A stretch of 64,000 nucleotides of DNA, taken from Muribaculaceae bacterium Isolate-036 (Harlan) (GTDB taxonomy: Bacteria > Bacteroidota > Bacteroidia > Bacteroidales > Muribaculaceae). The stretch lies in contig RIAY01000013.1 of assembly GCA_003833075.1 (NCBI GenBank), positions 1 to 64,000 of the forward strand, in the 5' to 3' direction. This document shows positions 19,249-28,789 of this stretch, in pieces; the stretch's first letter is position 1, and each line of letters begins with the position of its first letter. The translations under genes were made by a program, and so were the position numbers. Below the pieces are notes generated by a model. The model was given only the letters and a program-made list of their open reading frames with translations, did not search any database and was not told where the DNA came from.

Positions 19249-20652
19249 TTATTTTTTGAGCAATACGCCCTCTTTCTGAAGATGCGAGATAATCTTTCCG
19301 AGAATTCCGTTTACAAAACCTCCGCTCTTGGCGGAGCTGTAGGTTTTTGCAATCTCTATGTATTCATTCAGAGTCACATTAAGAGGTATCTTGGGGAAAT
19401 TGAACATCTCCGCAAGCGCGGTCTCTATAATCACAACATCCATGAAGGCAAGACGTTCACTCTCCCACAACGATCGGTCAACAGCTTCGTCTATATATCC
19501 TCTGTATGTATCCTTGTTCTTAAGCACTGCCTTTACAAGTTCATCTCCGAAACGAGCATCTTCCTCATCCTTGTATTTGTCAAGTACGGCATCGGCAGAA
19601 GCTCCCTCCTCGAACTTACGGAAACTTTTCAGAACGAATGTGCCGATTGTGTCAAGATCGTCATTCCAGAAAACAGACTTGTCTTCGAGAGTCTCAAGAA
19701 AATGCTCGTTGTTGAATACTATGCGGCGGATGATATTGCGCCACAGCTCGCAGTCTTCTTTCGGTGTCTCAACCGGATTATCCATATAACTGCGATAGAT
19801 ATCAGAGTCAACTATTGACTTCAGAAGATTATCCATCATCACGCGATCTTCGCGCTCCCATGAAATCTTTTCCTTCTCGATAAAGTTTCTTATAGCCTCG
19901 CACTCCCTGATTGCTTTCACAAGAGAATTGTCTACAAACTTCAGATTCGGATTAAGATCTTCCTGTGTCACGAGAAGTTTATGACGGCGGTCATCGAGTC
20001 GCCGTTCCTGCATGTCGGTGAGTTCCACCGGAAGCCACAAAAGACGGAAGTAGAGTTCACGCGCCTTGTCAAGGCTCTGATGAAGCGCGGAGATCGCCTC
20101 TGACCCGCCGTCCTGCGATGCCATGAAGTTAGTGAATGTCTCGTTCAGGAATTCTACGGTTCTGTCTACTGCCTTCAACGTGAAATTCTCGCGACGACTG
20201 ATTATCTGGTTAACTTCTGCGTCACGGGAAATGACAAGATTGTAGATATCGTTCCAGACCGTGCTGTCAACCCCGAACTTATTCTCCTTTCTGTCTTTGA
20301 GATAATTCTTGTAAACGGCAGACTCTTTGACTTTGTCTGCTATTGACTCCACGATTCCTTCAAACGGGAAGGGAGCCATGCGATACCTCGCAAGCTGCGA
20401 TTTTATTGTGTCGTCACTTTTCAGTCTCTTTATAAACCGGGTTTCTTCCAATGGTTTGTCACCGCCGCGCCTGCCTATGGATTCCGCAACCTTAAGCATC
20501 AGCACGAGTGTGTCGAGATATAAGGAATATGCAAAACGCTTTTCCTTTGTAGGCGTCTCGGGAAGTGTGACCAATGAGAATTGTTTTTCTACAAGCAAGA
20601 ATGAATACAATATCTGTATCACCTTGATTCTTATTAATATACGGTTTATCAT
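19249..20652 (-). CDS. nusB: NusB antitermination factor with enlarged N-terminal region
   Basis: The C-terminal 130 residues are clearly NusB (ERLAFMDVVIIETALAEMFN, PLNVTLNEYIEIAKTYSS, KSGGFVNGILGKI), the RNA-binding and NusE-binding fold. The N-terminus MINRILIRIKVIQILYSF is also NusB-like. At 467 residues it is about 150 longer than the Bacteroides type (about 300, from memory). The extra part looks like a second copy of the region before the NusB core: residues about 95-175 resemble residues about 275-350. It heads the five-gene operon. Confidence 0.85.
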   Translation of the reverse strand: MINRILIRIKVIQILYSFLLVEKQFSLVTLPETPTKEKRFAYSLYLDTLVLMLKVAESIGRRGGDKPLEETRFIKRLKSDDTIKSQLARYRMAPFPFEGIVESIADKVKESAVYKNYLKDRKENKFGVDSTVWNDIYNLVISRDAEVNQIISRRENFTLKAVDRTVEFLNETFTNFMASQDGGSEAISALHQSLDKARELYFRLLWLPVELTDMQERRLDDRRHKLLVTQEDLNPNLKFVDNSLVKAIRECEAIRNFIEKEKISWEREDRVMMDNLLKSIVDSDIYRSYMDNPVETPKEDCELWRNIIRRIVFNNEHFLETLEDKSVFWNDDLDTIGTFVLKSFRKFEEGASADAVLDKYKDEEDARFGDELVKAVLKNKDTYRGYIDEAVDRSLWESERLAFMDVVIIETALAEMFNFPKIPLNVTLNEYIEIAKTYSSAKSGGFVNGILGKIISHLQKEGVLLKK

Positions 20653-20722
20653 AACTCTTTATGAATATAAGTGACTCTCAAATCATAGCCTATATATTTT
20701 TTTGCGGCAATGATTTTCAAGA

Positions 20723-20753
20723 CAAATTTACAATTTTATCCCCAATCTGCAAA
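20723..20753 (-). promoter_or_regulatory. Promoter for the nusB operon
   Basis: Minus strand TTTG (20750-20753), a 19-nt spacer and TAAATTTG (20723-20730), 71 bp upstream of nusB and directly after the rlmB stop. Confidence 0.65.
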
Positions 20754-20787
20754 ACATCACACTCCCTGCGGTGAAAAATAATATATG

Positions 20788-21531
20788 TCAGACTCCTGCT
20801 CCGCGCTGTCTGAGTGCCTCGTAAATCATCACTCCTGCAGCTACCGATACGTTGAGGGATTCTATCTTTCCCACAATCGGAATTGCCGCGAGTTCGTCAC
20901 ACGCCCTTAGCACGGAATCCGAAATTCCGGTGTCTTCACTTCCCATGACTATCGCCACAGGCTCTTTGTAATCGGCTGCCGTATAGACAGTGTCTGTCTT
21001 CTCCGTCGCGCCTACTATGTGATAACCGCTGTCTTTAAGGAACCTCACTGCCGAAAGTGTATCCTTCTCCCTGCATACCGGCACATGAAACAATCCTCCG
21101 GCAGAGGTCTTGACAGCATCGGGAGTGACTGTGACGCTGTTTCGCTCCGGTATGACGAGTGCGTCGACGCCGGCGCATGCCGCCGTGCGACCGATCGCTC
21201 CGAAATTGCGGGTGTCTGTAAGTCCGTCAAGCACAACCACAAGCGGATTGCGCCCCTCTTCATAGAACAACGGAACAAGATGTTCGAGTCTCTGATATTC
21301 CACCGGCGAAAGCAACGCTATTGCTCCCTGATGGTTCTTCATCGTGATGCGGTTGAGCTTCTCCTGCGGCACACGCTGCATCACTATGTCATATTCCCTT
21401 ACCTTTGCAAAGAGTTCACGGGCAAGGTCTCCGGTAAGATCGCGGCGCACCAGAACCTTGTCTATGCTGCGTCCCGCCTCGATAGCCTCTATGACAGCTC
21501 TTATTCCGAAAATATAATCGTTTTTATCCAT
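20788..21531 (-). CDS. rlmB: 23S rRNA (guanosine-2'-O)-methyltransferase RlmB
   Basis: SPOUT-class methyltransferase acting on the ribose of G2251 of 23S rRNA. Family motifs are clear: LTDTRNFGAIGRTAACAGVD (residues about 103-122), GSEDTGISD, and IPIVGKIESLNVSVAAGV near the C-terminus, which form the SAM-binding trefoil knot. An N-terminal L30e-like substrate-binding domain (residues 1-75) is present. At 247 residues it is typical. It is the last gene of the dnaN-recN unit. Confidence 0.92.
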   Translation of the reverse strand: MDKNDYIFGIRAVIEAIEAGRSIDKVLVRRDLTGDLARELFAKVREYDIVMQRVPQEKLNRITMKNHQGAIALLSPVEYQRLEHLVPLFYEEGRNPLVVVLDGLTDTRNFGAIGRTAACAGVDALVIPERNSVTVTPDAVKTSAGGLFHVPVCREKDTLSAVRFLKDSGYHIVGATEKTDTVYTAADYKEPVAIVMGSEDTGISDSVLRACDELAAIPIVGKIESLNVSVAAGVMIYEALRQRGAGV

Positions 21532-21547
21532 TTTCTCAATTTATATC

Positions 21548-23242
21548 TTATTCTTGTTTGTCACCCGATTTTCTCCCAAGCAATACACGGGCATTGTTGA
21601 GCGCGGCATCACCCACTTCACTGCCCGACATCATCGCGGCAATCTCGCGAACCCTTGCTTCTTCGTCAAGACGTCGCACATGCGTGAGCGTACGGGTCTC
21701 CTCATCTTTCTTGAACACTTTGAAATGACTGTCGCCTTTGGCAGCGACCTGCGGAAGGTGAGTTATTGCCATAACCTGCATGTCCCTGCTCATATCAACC
21801 ATCATCTCTCCCATCTTGTCGGCGATCTCTCCCGATACGCCGGTGTCGATTTCATCAAATATTATCGTGGGGAGATTCATTCTCCCGGCGAGCACCCGCT
21901 TGATTGTAAGCATGAGCCGCGACATCTCGCCGCCGGACGCCATTCCGGCTATCGGACCCGCAACCTGATTCTTATTGAAGGAGCACCTGAATTCCACACG
22001 GTCCTGACCTGTCGGTCCCATTTTTCCGGCTGCTATGTTCACGCTGAAATCAAGATTGGAAAGTCCCAACGGACGTGCGGTCTCTGTAACCACACGCGAA
22101 AAGCGCCGGGCGCCCTCCTCGCGCGATTCGGTAAGACGCACGGCAAGTTCCTTGACTTCGGAGGCAACCCTCTTGCCCTCTTTCTCAAGCATGGGCAACT
22201 CTTCTCCTCCGGTCTCGATTGCATCAAGCTGACTGCCTATTTTCTCAAGCATATCAACAAGCTCGTCTGCCGTCTTCACCCTGTACTGCTTCACTGCGTC
22301 ATAATATTCGTTCATCCGGCGCGAGAGCTTCTCAAGCACAGCAGGATCCGCATCAATCCTAAGTACAGCGTCATCTATGGTCTCATACATATCCTGAAGC
22401 TCCACAATCACATTCTCAAGGCGTTCCGGTATCGCAGGTGTATCTTCGTCCGTCTCTATCCCGACAAGGGAATAATCAACCCTGTCAGCTTCAGCTTTTG
22501 CAGTTCTCAGCAAATCAAGAGCGCCACGGTCGCTATCTCCCAACAGGCTGCGGAAATACTGCAGACGCTCTCTTATCTCATCCGCATCGCTGAGAAGTTC
22601 AAACCTCTTCTCAATGGTCTCGAGTTCCCCCCTTTTAGGCGACAGTGTCTTGAGACCTTCATACTGAAATTGAAGGTATTCCCTGTTTTCCCGCATCCTA
22701 TCCTGTTCCTGGCGAATACGCTTAACCCTGTTGCGTATCTCCACAAAACGCCGGAATGCTTCCGCATAACGTTTCCGGAGCTTTTCGTTGTCAGAGACAG
22801 AATCAATTATCTCAAGCTGCGCGGTCTGGCTTGTGAGACGCGCATTCTCATGCTGGGAATGTATGTCGATCAGATAGCCGGATATGGATGCAAGCACCGA
22901 CAATGTGACGGGCACGTCATTTATAAAGACACGGGATCGCCCGTTTGACGCTATTTCTCTTCTTATAAGCAGTTCCTCGGCATTCCAGTCAAGATCATTC
23001 TCCGCAAACGACTGTTCAAGAGATGCCGGCGGAAATGCGAACGATGCCTCCACAACAGATTTGGATCCGCCGTCGGCAATGACACGGGAATCCGCACGCC
23101 CCCCCATGATCATCGAGAGCGCGCCGAGCATTATCGATTTCCCGGCTCCTGTTTCTCCCGTGATTATCGTAAGTCCGGAGTCGAACTCAAGTTCGAGACT
23201 ATCGATCAACGCATAGTTCCTAATTGACAGTTTACTCAGCAT
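21548..23242 (-). CDS. recN: DNA repair protein RecN
   Basis: SMC-like ATPase for double-strand break repair. The Walker A motif is GETGAGKS near residue 30; long coiled-coil segments occupy residues about 150-370. The C-terminal ATPase half includes MASGGEMSRLMLTIK (signature motif) and IIFDEIDTGVSGEIADKMG (Walker B). Length 564 is standard. Confidence 0.95.
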   Translation of the reverse strand: MLSKLSIRNYALIDSLELEFDSGLTIITGETGAGKSIMLGALSMIMGGRADSRVIADGGSKSVVEASFAFPPASLEQSFAENDLDWNAEELLIRREIASNGRSRVFINDVPVTLSVLASISGYLIDIHSQHENARLTSQTAQLEIIDSVSDNEKLRKRYAEAFRRFVEIRNRVKRIRQEQDRMRENREYLQFQYEGLKTLSPKRGELETIEKRFELLSDADEIRERLQYFRSLLGDSDRGALDLLRTAKAEADRVDYSLVGIETDEDTPAIPERLENVIVELQDMYETIDDAVLRIDADPAVLEKLSRRMNEYYDAVKQYRVKTADELVDMLEKIGSQLDAIETGGEELPMLEKEGKRVASEVKELAVRLTESREEGARRFSRVVTETARPLGLSNLDFSVNIAAGKMGPTGQDRVEFRCSFNKNQVAGPIAGMASGGEMSRLMLTIKRVLAGRMNLPTIIFDEIDTGVSGEIADKMGEMMVDMSRDMQVMAITHLPQVAAKGDSHFKVFKKDEETRTLTHVRRLDEEARVREIAAMMSGSEVGDAALNNARVLLGRKSGDKQE

Positions 23243-23285
23243 ATCTGTTGATGGTTTTTAACGATGTCTTGACAATAATAACACG

Positions 23286-24194
23286 CTACTGGTTCTCACT
23301 CCCTTTCTTGATTTTATCCAGACGCTCGGATTCCGTCGGATAAATAGGCTGCAGAATATCATATGCCGTCTCGCGTTCGTTGGCGGGGGCTTTGGAGTAT
23401 ATGTTTACCAGCTCGTCAAGCTTGGAATCACGGAAGAGAGACAAAGCAACGGACATAGGCGAACTGTCCGCTATGCCTTTCAGTTCTTTCAACGATTCTG
23501 TTATAACCGCCCTACCTTTGTCAGGACTCGTGACCATCTCGTCGAGTCCGCGACGATGATAGTCGTAAAGAAGATTGCGGATGCCGGATGTATTGGTGTC
23601 GGTATAACTGCTCAAAACTGCCGCACGGTTCTTGGTGTCTTCAAAAGTTCGCCATCCGACCTCTCCTATGGACTGTGCCTGCTGCACAATGCTCTGGGCA
23701 CGGTCATAGAACGGCTGCCCACCCTTGGGCGAGAAGCTGTCGAAATCTATGGCAAGAAAAAGATTGGCATAATAGTCGAGTATCGCTGTGAGGTTATTGT
23801 CTACTGTATTCTCATTGTAAATCAAGGGGTCTCCCTCCCTGTAACCGAATTCGACTTTGGTATCCCGAAAGTTGAAAAGCGTCGTGGTGTATGTACTGTT
23901 GTACACAGGCCGCGACAGCTGAAGCTGCAACTCACCTTTTATCCTGTCGTCGGAATACTCCGCTACTGTAAGAAACAGACGGCATTCTATCTTCTCGTTC
24001 GGACTGAAGACCGCATTACTGAATTTTGTTTCGTTCATATAGGTTGAGATCCCTTCCTGCAAAGCGTCGAACACATTCTTGTTGGTACCCTCGATTTGCT
24101 GTGAATTGACCTCGACAGTGCAGTTGAGCTCCTGAGCTTCGACCGCATTCACCCATATAAGTGCCGCAAACAATAAACCCAATAATCTTCTCAT
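23286..24194 (-). CDS. DUF4835 family exported protein
   Basis: A 302-residue protein with a signal peptide (RRLLGLLFAALIWVNAVEAQ). Family DUF4835 is widespread in Bacteroidota and has been linked to the type IX secretion protein PorD; I recall that link only generally. The N-terminal half has motifs such as ECRLFLTVAEYSDDRIKGEL, the C-terminal half is helical. It overlaps coaBC by 4 bp (translational coupling) and precedes recN. Confidence 0.8.
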   Translation of the reverse strand: MRRLLGLLFAALIWVNAVEAQELNCTVEVNSQQIEGTNKNVFDALQEGISTYMNETKFSNAVFSPNEKIECRLFLTVAEYSDDRIKGELQLQLSRPVYNSTYTTTLFNFRDTKVEFGYREGDPLIYNENTVDNNLTAILDYYANLFLAIDFDSFSPKGGQPFYDRAQSIVQQAQSIGEVGWRTFEDTKNRAAVLSSYTDTNTSGIRNLLYDYHRRGLDEMVTSPDKGRAVITESLKELKGIADSSPMSVALSLFRDSKLDELVNIYSKAPANERETAYDILQPIYPTESERLDKIKKGSENQ

Positions 24195-25420
24195 GATAAT
24201 ATTTCAGCAATAATATCCGCAGCAACTTCCCTCTTGCTCTTCAACGGGAATGACCTCTCGGTTCCATCCTTGCGAAGAATTGTCACTTTGTTGGTATCAG
24301 TGCCAAAACCGGCACCTTTGTCCTGAAGCGAGTTCAGCACAACCATGTCAAGATTCTTCTTTCTGAGCTTTCCGAGTGCGTTTGCATGCGCATTGTCTGT
24401 TTCAAGCGCAAAACCTACAAAGAGCTGACCCTCGCGCTTTACGGATGCAAGCGTAGCCGCGATGTCCGGATTCTTCACAAGGCGAAGCGACATCTCCTCA
24501 ACTCCCTCACGTTTAAGTTTGCTCTCCGCACGTGACTCCGGACGATAATCGGCGACAGCAGCTGCGAATATGCCCATATCGGCATTGGCGAATGGCTCAC
24601 GCGATGCCTCAAGCATCTCCTCTGCGCTCTCCACGTCAATCCTGTGTATATTGGGATTTGCGGTTTGCAATGAAACCGGACCGCATACAAGGATAACCTC
24701 CGCACCCCGTGCGGCGCACTCCTCGGCAAGCGCAAAACCCATCTTGCCGCTGGAGTAATTGCCTATGAATCTCACCGGATCAAGTTTCTCATAGGTCGGG
24801 CCGGCGGTAATCGCCACCTTTTTGCCGAGCATATCACACTGCTTCATAAAAAAACGCTCTATGCGGGAGAATATATTCTCCGGTTCCTCCATTCTTCCTT
24901 TTCCTACAAGATGACTCGCAAGTTCTCCGGCGGCAGGCTCTATTATTTCCACACCATATGATTCAAGCGTAGCGAGATTGCGCACTGTCGAGGGATGCGC
25001 CATCATGTCGAGATCCATCGCAGGTGCTATCATCACATGCTCCTTGGCTGAAAGATATGTCGTGACCAGCATATTGTCGGCGATGCCGTTCGCCATTTTT
25101 CCGATAGTGGATGCAGTCGCGGGCGCGATCACCATCAGGTCTGCCCAGAGACCGAGGTCAACGTGACTGTGCCACTCCCCGGTGTTTGCGGTGAAAAACT
25201 CGCTTACCACTGGTTTTCCGCTCAACGAGGAGAGTGTTACCGGAGTGATGAATTCTTTCCCAGCCGGGGTGATCACCACCTGAACCTCCGCACCTGCCTT
25301 GACAAGCAGGCGGAGCAGAGTAACCGACTTGTAGGCGGCGATGCCGCCGGTAATGCCGAGCACTATGTGCTTACCTTTCAATATCGATTCCACGGCTGCC
25401 TTTATTTCTGGTTTCTGCAT
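24191..25420 (-). CDS. coaBC: Bifunctional phosphopantothenoylcysteine decarboxylase/synthase
   Basis: Two successive steps of coenzyme A synthesis. Residues 15-190 are the FMN-dependent CoaC domain (GITGGIAAYKS, then IAPAMDLDMMAHPSTVRNL), and residues about 200-405 are the CoaB domain (ITAGPTYEKLDPVRFIGNYS, SGKMGFALAEECAARGAEV). Length 409 is normal. The start overlaps the exonuclease gene upstream by 19 bp. Confidence 0.95.
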   Translation of the reverse strand: MQKPEIKAAVESILKGKHIVLGITGGIAAYKSVTLLRLLVKAGAEVQVVITPAGKEFITPVTLSSLSGKPVVSEFFTANTGEWHSHVDLGLWADLMVIAPATASTIGKMANGIADNMLVTTYLSAKEHVMIAPAMDLDMMAHPSTVRNLATLESYGVEIIEPAAGELASHLVGKGRMEEPENIFSRIERFFMKQCDMLGKKVAITAGPTYEKLDPVRFIGNYSSGKMGFALAEECAARGAEVILVCGPVSLQTANPNIHRIDVESAEEMLEASREPFANADMGIFAAAVADYRPESRAESKLKREGVEEMSLRLVKNPDIAATLASVKREGQLFVGFALETDNAHANALGKLRKKNLDMVVLNSLQDKGAGFGTDTNKVTILRKDGTERSFPLKSKREVAADIIAEILS

Positions 25421-26196
25421 TCCGCATAAAGCACGGAAATCACATCCTTCGTATTCTTTGCAAAATCACCCTGCATCATCCATGTGTAGAACGAAGGTTC
25501 TTTGCGGAACACCTCTTTCACCGGCTTTCCCTTGTGCTTGCCGAAATTGAATACAGGCACATCGTTGTCATCAAGCACTATACGCGCCGAGAGATCAACA
25601 CTTTTGCCGGACCTCGAGAATTCCGCGAGTTTTTCCACATCATTCTCAAGATCAGGATAACGGTCAAGCTGACCCAGAAGAACCTCATAAGTCGCCTGAG
25701 TGTCGGCAAGGGCGGAATGTGCGTCGGCGAGATCGCGTCCGCAATAGAACTTGTATGCGGCTACGAGCGTGCGCTGCTCCATCTTGTGGAAGATATTCTG
25801 CACATCTATGAATTTACGCCCGGCAACCTCAAAATTCAGTCCGGCTCTGCCAAACTCCTCGATAAGCAGAGGAACATCGAACTTATTGCTGTTATATCCG
25901 GCAATGTCACACCCCTCGAATATCTCGAGAAGAGCTTTGGAAATCTGGCGGAACGACGGCTCGTCTTTCACCATCTCGTCGGTGATGTGATGCACGGCTG
26001 TCGCCCCGGGCGGTATGGGCATGCCGGGATTGAGCCTGCGGGTCTTGGACTCCGTATGCCCGTCGGGATAAACTTTGATATAACTCAGTTCTACTATCCT
26101 GTCTCGGGTTATATTGGTACCGGTGGTTTCCAGATCAAAGAAAATCAGCGGTCTCTTAAGATTCAGTTTCACTATATCTATTTTATGTTCTAACAC
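25402..26196 (-). CDS. DEDDh 3'-5' exonuclease (DnaQ-like)
   Basis: A 264-residue exonuclease related to the proofreading subunit of DNA polymerase III. All DEDDh residues are seen: FFDLETTGTN (D, E), GYNSNKFDVPLL (D), and DAHSALADTQAT (H, D). The C-terminal part (residues 205-264, FGKHKGKPVKEVFRKEP) is a small extra domain seen in Bacteroidota members. It lies directly behind dnaN. Confidence 0.88.
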   Translation of the reverse strand: MLEHKIDIVKLNLKRPLIFFDLETTGTNITRDRIVELSYIKVYPDGHTESKTRRLNPGMPIPPGATAVHHITDEMVKDEPSFRQISKALLEIFEGCDIAGYNSNKFDVPLLIEEFGRAGLNFEVAGRKFIDVQNIFHKMEQRTLVAAYKFYCGRDLADAHSALADTQATYEVLLGQLDRYPDLENDVEKLAEFSRSGKSVDLSARIVLDDNDVPVFNFGKHKGKPVKEVFRKEPSFYTWMMQGDFAKNTKDVISVLYAECRNQK

Positions 26197-26243
26197 CCCG
26201 GGGCTTATCCTCTCCCCTTTCGGAATTTACCGTCAGACTGCCT

Positions 26244-27365
26244 TTAAAGCACCTGCATCGGCATCTGGATAATCACTACATCCTCTCCTTCCTGCTGCTG
26301 AAGCGGCGTGTAGATTCCGGGACGTCCGGGATCCGACAGCTTGAACACCACTGAGTCATAATGGAGGTTGTTGAGAATCTCTATCATGAACTGTCCGTTG
26401 AAGCCGATGGTCATGGTGTTGCCTTCGTAGCTGCAGTTGACGCGTTCTTCGGCAGATGTGCCGTAGTCAAGATCCTGAGCATGGAGAATAACCTCGTTGG
26501 GCTGAATGTCGAGAACAACAAGATTTGAGCTCTTTGCCGCGAATATGGACACGCGACGCAATGCCGTAAGAAGCGAAACCCGGTCAATCGTCATCTCAAA
26601 GGGATTCTCCTGAGGAATCACACGATTGTAATTGGGATAGTTGCCGTTGATGAATAGACACGACAACAGATAGTCGCCAAGCTCAAAGGTAGCGCCTTTG
26701 GAATCGAAAACAATCTTTACATCACCATCCTCCTTGCCGATTATGCTTTTGAGAATATTCGCCGGCTTCGAGGGGAGAATAAATGACCCTGTGAATCCGG
26801 GAGCGGACTCTGAATTGATATAGCGCACAAGCTTATGCGTGTCTGAGCTGACAAAGGTCACGTCGTTCTCATGAATATCCCAGTATATACCGGTCATAAT
26901 TGGGCGCACTGTGTCGGCGCTCACGGCAAACAGAGTGTTGTCAATACCTTTCTGAACCATCGAAGCGGGAAGCATCATTGTTTTCTGCTCCGCCTCCTGA
27001 TTGCGGCGTGCCGGATATTCGGTGGCATCCACACCCATGAAGTTGAAATGTCCGTTAAGAAAACGGATATCGATCTCTTTTGTCTCGTCGTTTATGTAGA
27101 ACGTAAGGGGCTGGCTTGAGATTTCCTTCGTGATTTCGAGAAGTCTCTTGGCTGACACGGCGATTGCACCGTCACCCTCGCTCTCGGTTATTGTCATATA
27201 CGCCGTCATCACATTCTCCTGGTCACTGCCGGTTATGCTCAGACGGTCGCCCTCCACTTTCAGAAGAAAGTTGTCGAGAATCGACAATGCATTCTTTGCA
27301 TTGATCACTTTGCTCACAGCCGAAAGTTGCTGCTGGAATGTCTTTCCCTCTACGTTAAATTTCAT
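26244..27365 (-). CDS. dnaN: DNA polymerase III beta sliding clamp
   Basis: Ring-shaped processivity clamp, 373 residues, three repeated clamp domains. Diagnostic segments are FLLKVEGDRLSITGSDQEN near the start and FNGQFMIEILNN and IIQMPMQVL near the end. It is the first gene of a six-gene operon, with a good promoter 27 bp upstream of the start. Confidence 0.95.
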   Translation of the reverse strand: MKFNVEGKTFQQQLSAVSKVINAKNALSILDNFLLKVEGDRLSITGSDQENVMTAYMTITESEGDGAIAVSAKRLLEITKEISSQPLTFYINDETKEIDIRFLNGHFNFMGVDATEYPARRNQEAEQKTMMLPASMVQKGIDNTLFAVSADTVRPIMTGIYWDIHENDVTFVSSDTHKLVRYINSESAPGFTGSFILPSKPANILKSIIGKEDGDVKIVFDSKGATFELGDYLLSCLFINGNYPNYNRVIPQENPFEMTIDRVSLLTALRRVSIFAAKSSNLVVLDIQPNEVILHAQDLDYGTSAEERVNCSYEGNTMTIGFNGQFMIEILNNLHYDSVVFKLSDPGRPGIYTPLQQQEGEDVVIIQMPMQVL

Positions 27366-27391
27366 ATCTTGTCTTGTTTTTGTTCAACTTG

Positions 27392-27422
27392 CAAAGATAA
27401 TCAATTTGCACGTAGATTCAAA
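27392..27422 (-). promoter_or_regulatory. Promoter for the dnaN operon
   Basis: Minus strand TTTG (27419-27422), a 19-nt spacer and TATCTTTG (27392-27399). Confidence 0.75.
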
Positions 27423-27458
27423 CTTTACAACCATAAAAATCCCTTAATTGCAAAAAAA

Positions 27459-27487
27459 CAGACCCGTCCGGGATACGGACGGGTCTG
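27459..27487 (-). terminator. Terminator of the rpsF-rpsR-rplI operon
   Basis: 12-bp perfect arms (27459-27470, 27476-27487) with a 5-nt loop, followed on the minus strand by a T run (complement of 27451-27457). Confidence 0.85.
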
Positions 27488-27507
27488 CATCATATACTGT
27501 CGGATTT

Positions 27508-27963
27508 TTATTTGTCTTCCTCTTCGGCTATAACCTCAACCTCGATGGGCTGCTCCACCTCTTTGTGGAATTTGACTATAGCTGTGTGAACACCTACTGT
27601 CTTGATAGTATCCTTGAGGTTGATGATCTTGCGGTCGATCTCATGACCGAGCTTTGCAAGAGCCTCGGAAACCTGAGCGGCGCCCACGGAACCGAAGATT
27701 GTGCCTGACGCGCTTGTCTTCGCTGTGATTGTCACCTTTACGCCCTCGAGAGCAGCAGCGGCTGCCTGAGCGTCTTCAAGAATCTTGGCAATCTTGTGCG
27801 CACGCTGTCTCTGGTTCTCGGCAAGCTGCTTGAGAGCCGCTTTTGAAGCCACGATGGCAAGACCCTGAGGGATAAGATAATTGCGGCCGTAACCGTCTTT
27901 TACCTCAACCACATCATCCTTATAACCTAAACTGGCTACATTCTCTTTGAGTATTACTTTCAT
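27508..27963 (-). CDS. rplI: 50S ribosomal protein L9
   Basis: 151 residues with the L9 N-terminal signature (VASLGYKDDVVEVKDGYGRN, YLIPQGLAI), a connecting helix and the C-terminal domain (FGSVGAAQVSEAL). Third gene of the operon. Confidence 0.95.
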   Translation of the reverse strand: MKVILKENVASLGYKDDVVEVKDGYGRNYLIPQGLAIVASKAALKQLAENQRQRAHKIAKILEDAQAAAAALEGVKVTITAKTSASGTIFGSVGAAQVSEALAKLGHEIDRKIINLKDTIKTVGVHTAIVKFHKEVEQPIEVEVIAEEEDK

Positions 27964-27996
27964 TGTGTTGTTGCTTTTATCAGGTTAGAAAAATGA

Positions 27997-28263
27997 TTAT
28001 TTCATCAAGTCGGTCACATAGGGAAGGAGAGCAAGATGGCGGGCACGCTTAACTGCCTGAGCAACTCTTCTCTGGAACTTGAGAGATGTTCCGGTGATAC
28101 GACGGGGCAGTATCTTACCCTGCTCGTTGAGGAATTTCTTCAAGAACTCGGGATCCTTGTAATCGATATATTTGATACCGCTACGTTTGAAACGGCAGTA
28201 TTTTTTCTTTTTAGTATCTACCGTAAGGGGGGTGAGATAACGGATTTCGTTGTTTGCTGCCAT
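27997..28263 (-). CDS. rpsR: 30S ribosomal protein S18
   Basis: 88 residues. [20 protein letters not shown] and RAVQAV-like [17 protein letters not shown] are the S18 signatures. It lies 2 bp after rpsF; S6 and S18 form a complex on the ribosome platform. Confidence 0.95.
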   Translation of the reverse strand: MAANNEIRYLTPLTVDTKKKKYCRFKRSGIKYIDYKDPEFLKKFLNEQGKILPRRITGTSLKFQRRVAQAVKRARHLALLPYVTDLMK

Positions 28264-28265
28264 GA

Positions 28266-28652
28266 TTATGCCTCCTTTACTTCTGCTTTAGCCTCTGCCT
28301 CTGCGGGTTTCTCACTTGCTTTGTTTGCTCTCAGGTTACGACGCTTTTCTGCGTACTCAGCTGCGTATTTGTCAAGACGGAAAGTCAAGAAGCGGATAAC
28401 GCGCTCGTCACGACGGAAAGCAGTTTCGAGTTTCTTAACGATAGTGGGCTCACCCTTGAACTCTACCAGCACATAGAAGCCGGTGGATTTCTTCTGGATA
28501 GGATAAGCGAGCTTGCGCAGACCCCACAGTTCTTCATTAACGATCTCGGCATTGTTTGCCTTCAGAACGTCTTTGAATTTTTCTACCGCTTCCTTCATCT
28601 GGTCGTCAGACAAAACGGGAGTTAAAATGAAAACGGTTTCGTAGTTATTCAT
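28266..28652 (-). CDS. rpsF: 30S ribosomal protein S6
   Basis: The start [14 protein letters not shown] at 28652 is chosen over the upstream in-frame ATG (28712), which would place the leader in the coding region. This gives 128 residues with a Lys/Glu/Ala-rich tail ([15 protein letters not shown]), longer than minimal S6 but usual for Bacteroidota. Confidence 0.93.
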   Translation of the reverse strand: MNNYETVFILTPVLSDDQMKEAVEKFKDVLKANNAEIVNEELWGLRKLAYPIQKKSTGFYVLVEFKGEPTIVKKLETAFRRDERVIRFLTFRLDKYAAEYAEKRRNLRANKASEKPAEAEAKAEVKEA

Positions 28653-28763
28653 ACGTTTTGTAAATGATTGATTTGTAATAAAATATTTACGGCGGTTTCC
28701 TTGCGAGACCATCTCTCACACGAAAACCGCCGCAAAGTTAACACTTTTTTTTCAAATACACAA
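28653..28763 (-). promoter_or_regulatory. Promoter and hairpin leader of rpsF
   Basis: TTG (28761-28763), a 20-nt spacer and TAACTTTG (28733-28740) start an 80-nt leader. The leader folds into GGCGGTTT/AAACCGCC (outer stem, 28724-28731 with 28691-28698) and an inner GTGAGA/TCTCGC stem. S6:S18 is known to autoregulate through a leader stem in several bacteria; whether this is the same motif is inference. Confidence 0.55.
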
Positions 28764-28789
28764 CATTTGAATCAATCTTCGCCCGGAGG

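Noticed and set aside
21554..22948. 464-residue open frame antisense to recN
   Set aside because: Opposes a clear RecN; no promoter, no family motif, and rich in His/Cys as expected from antisense reading of high-GC codons.
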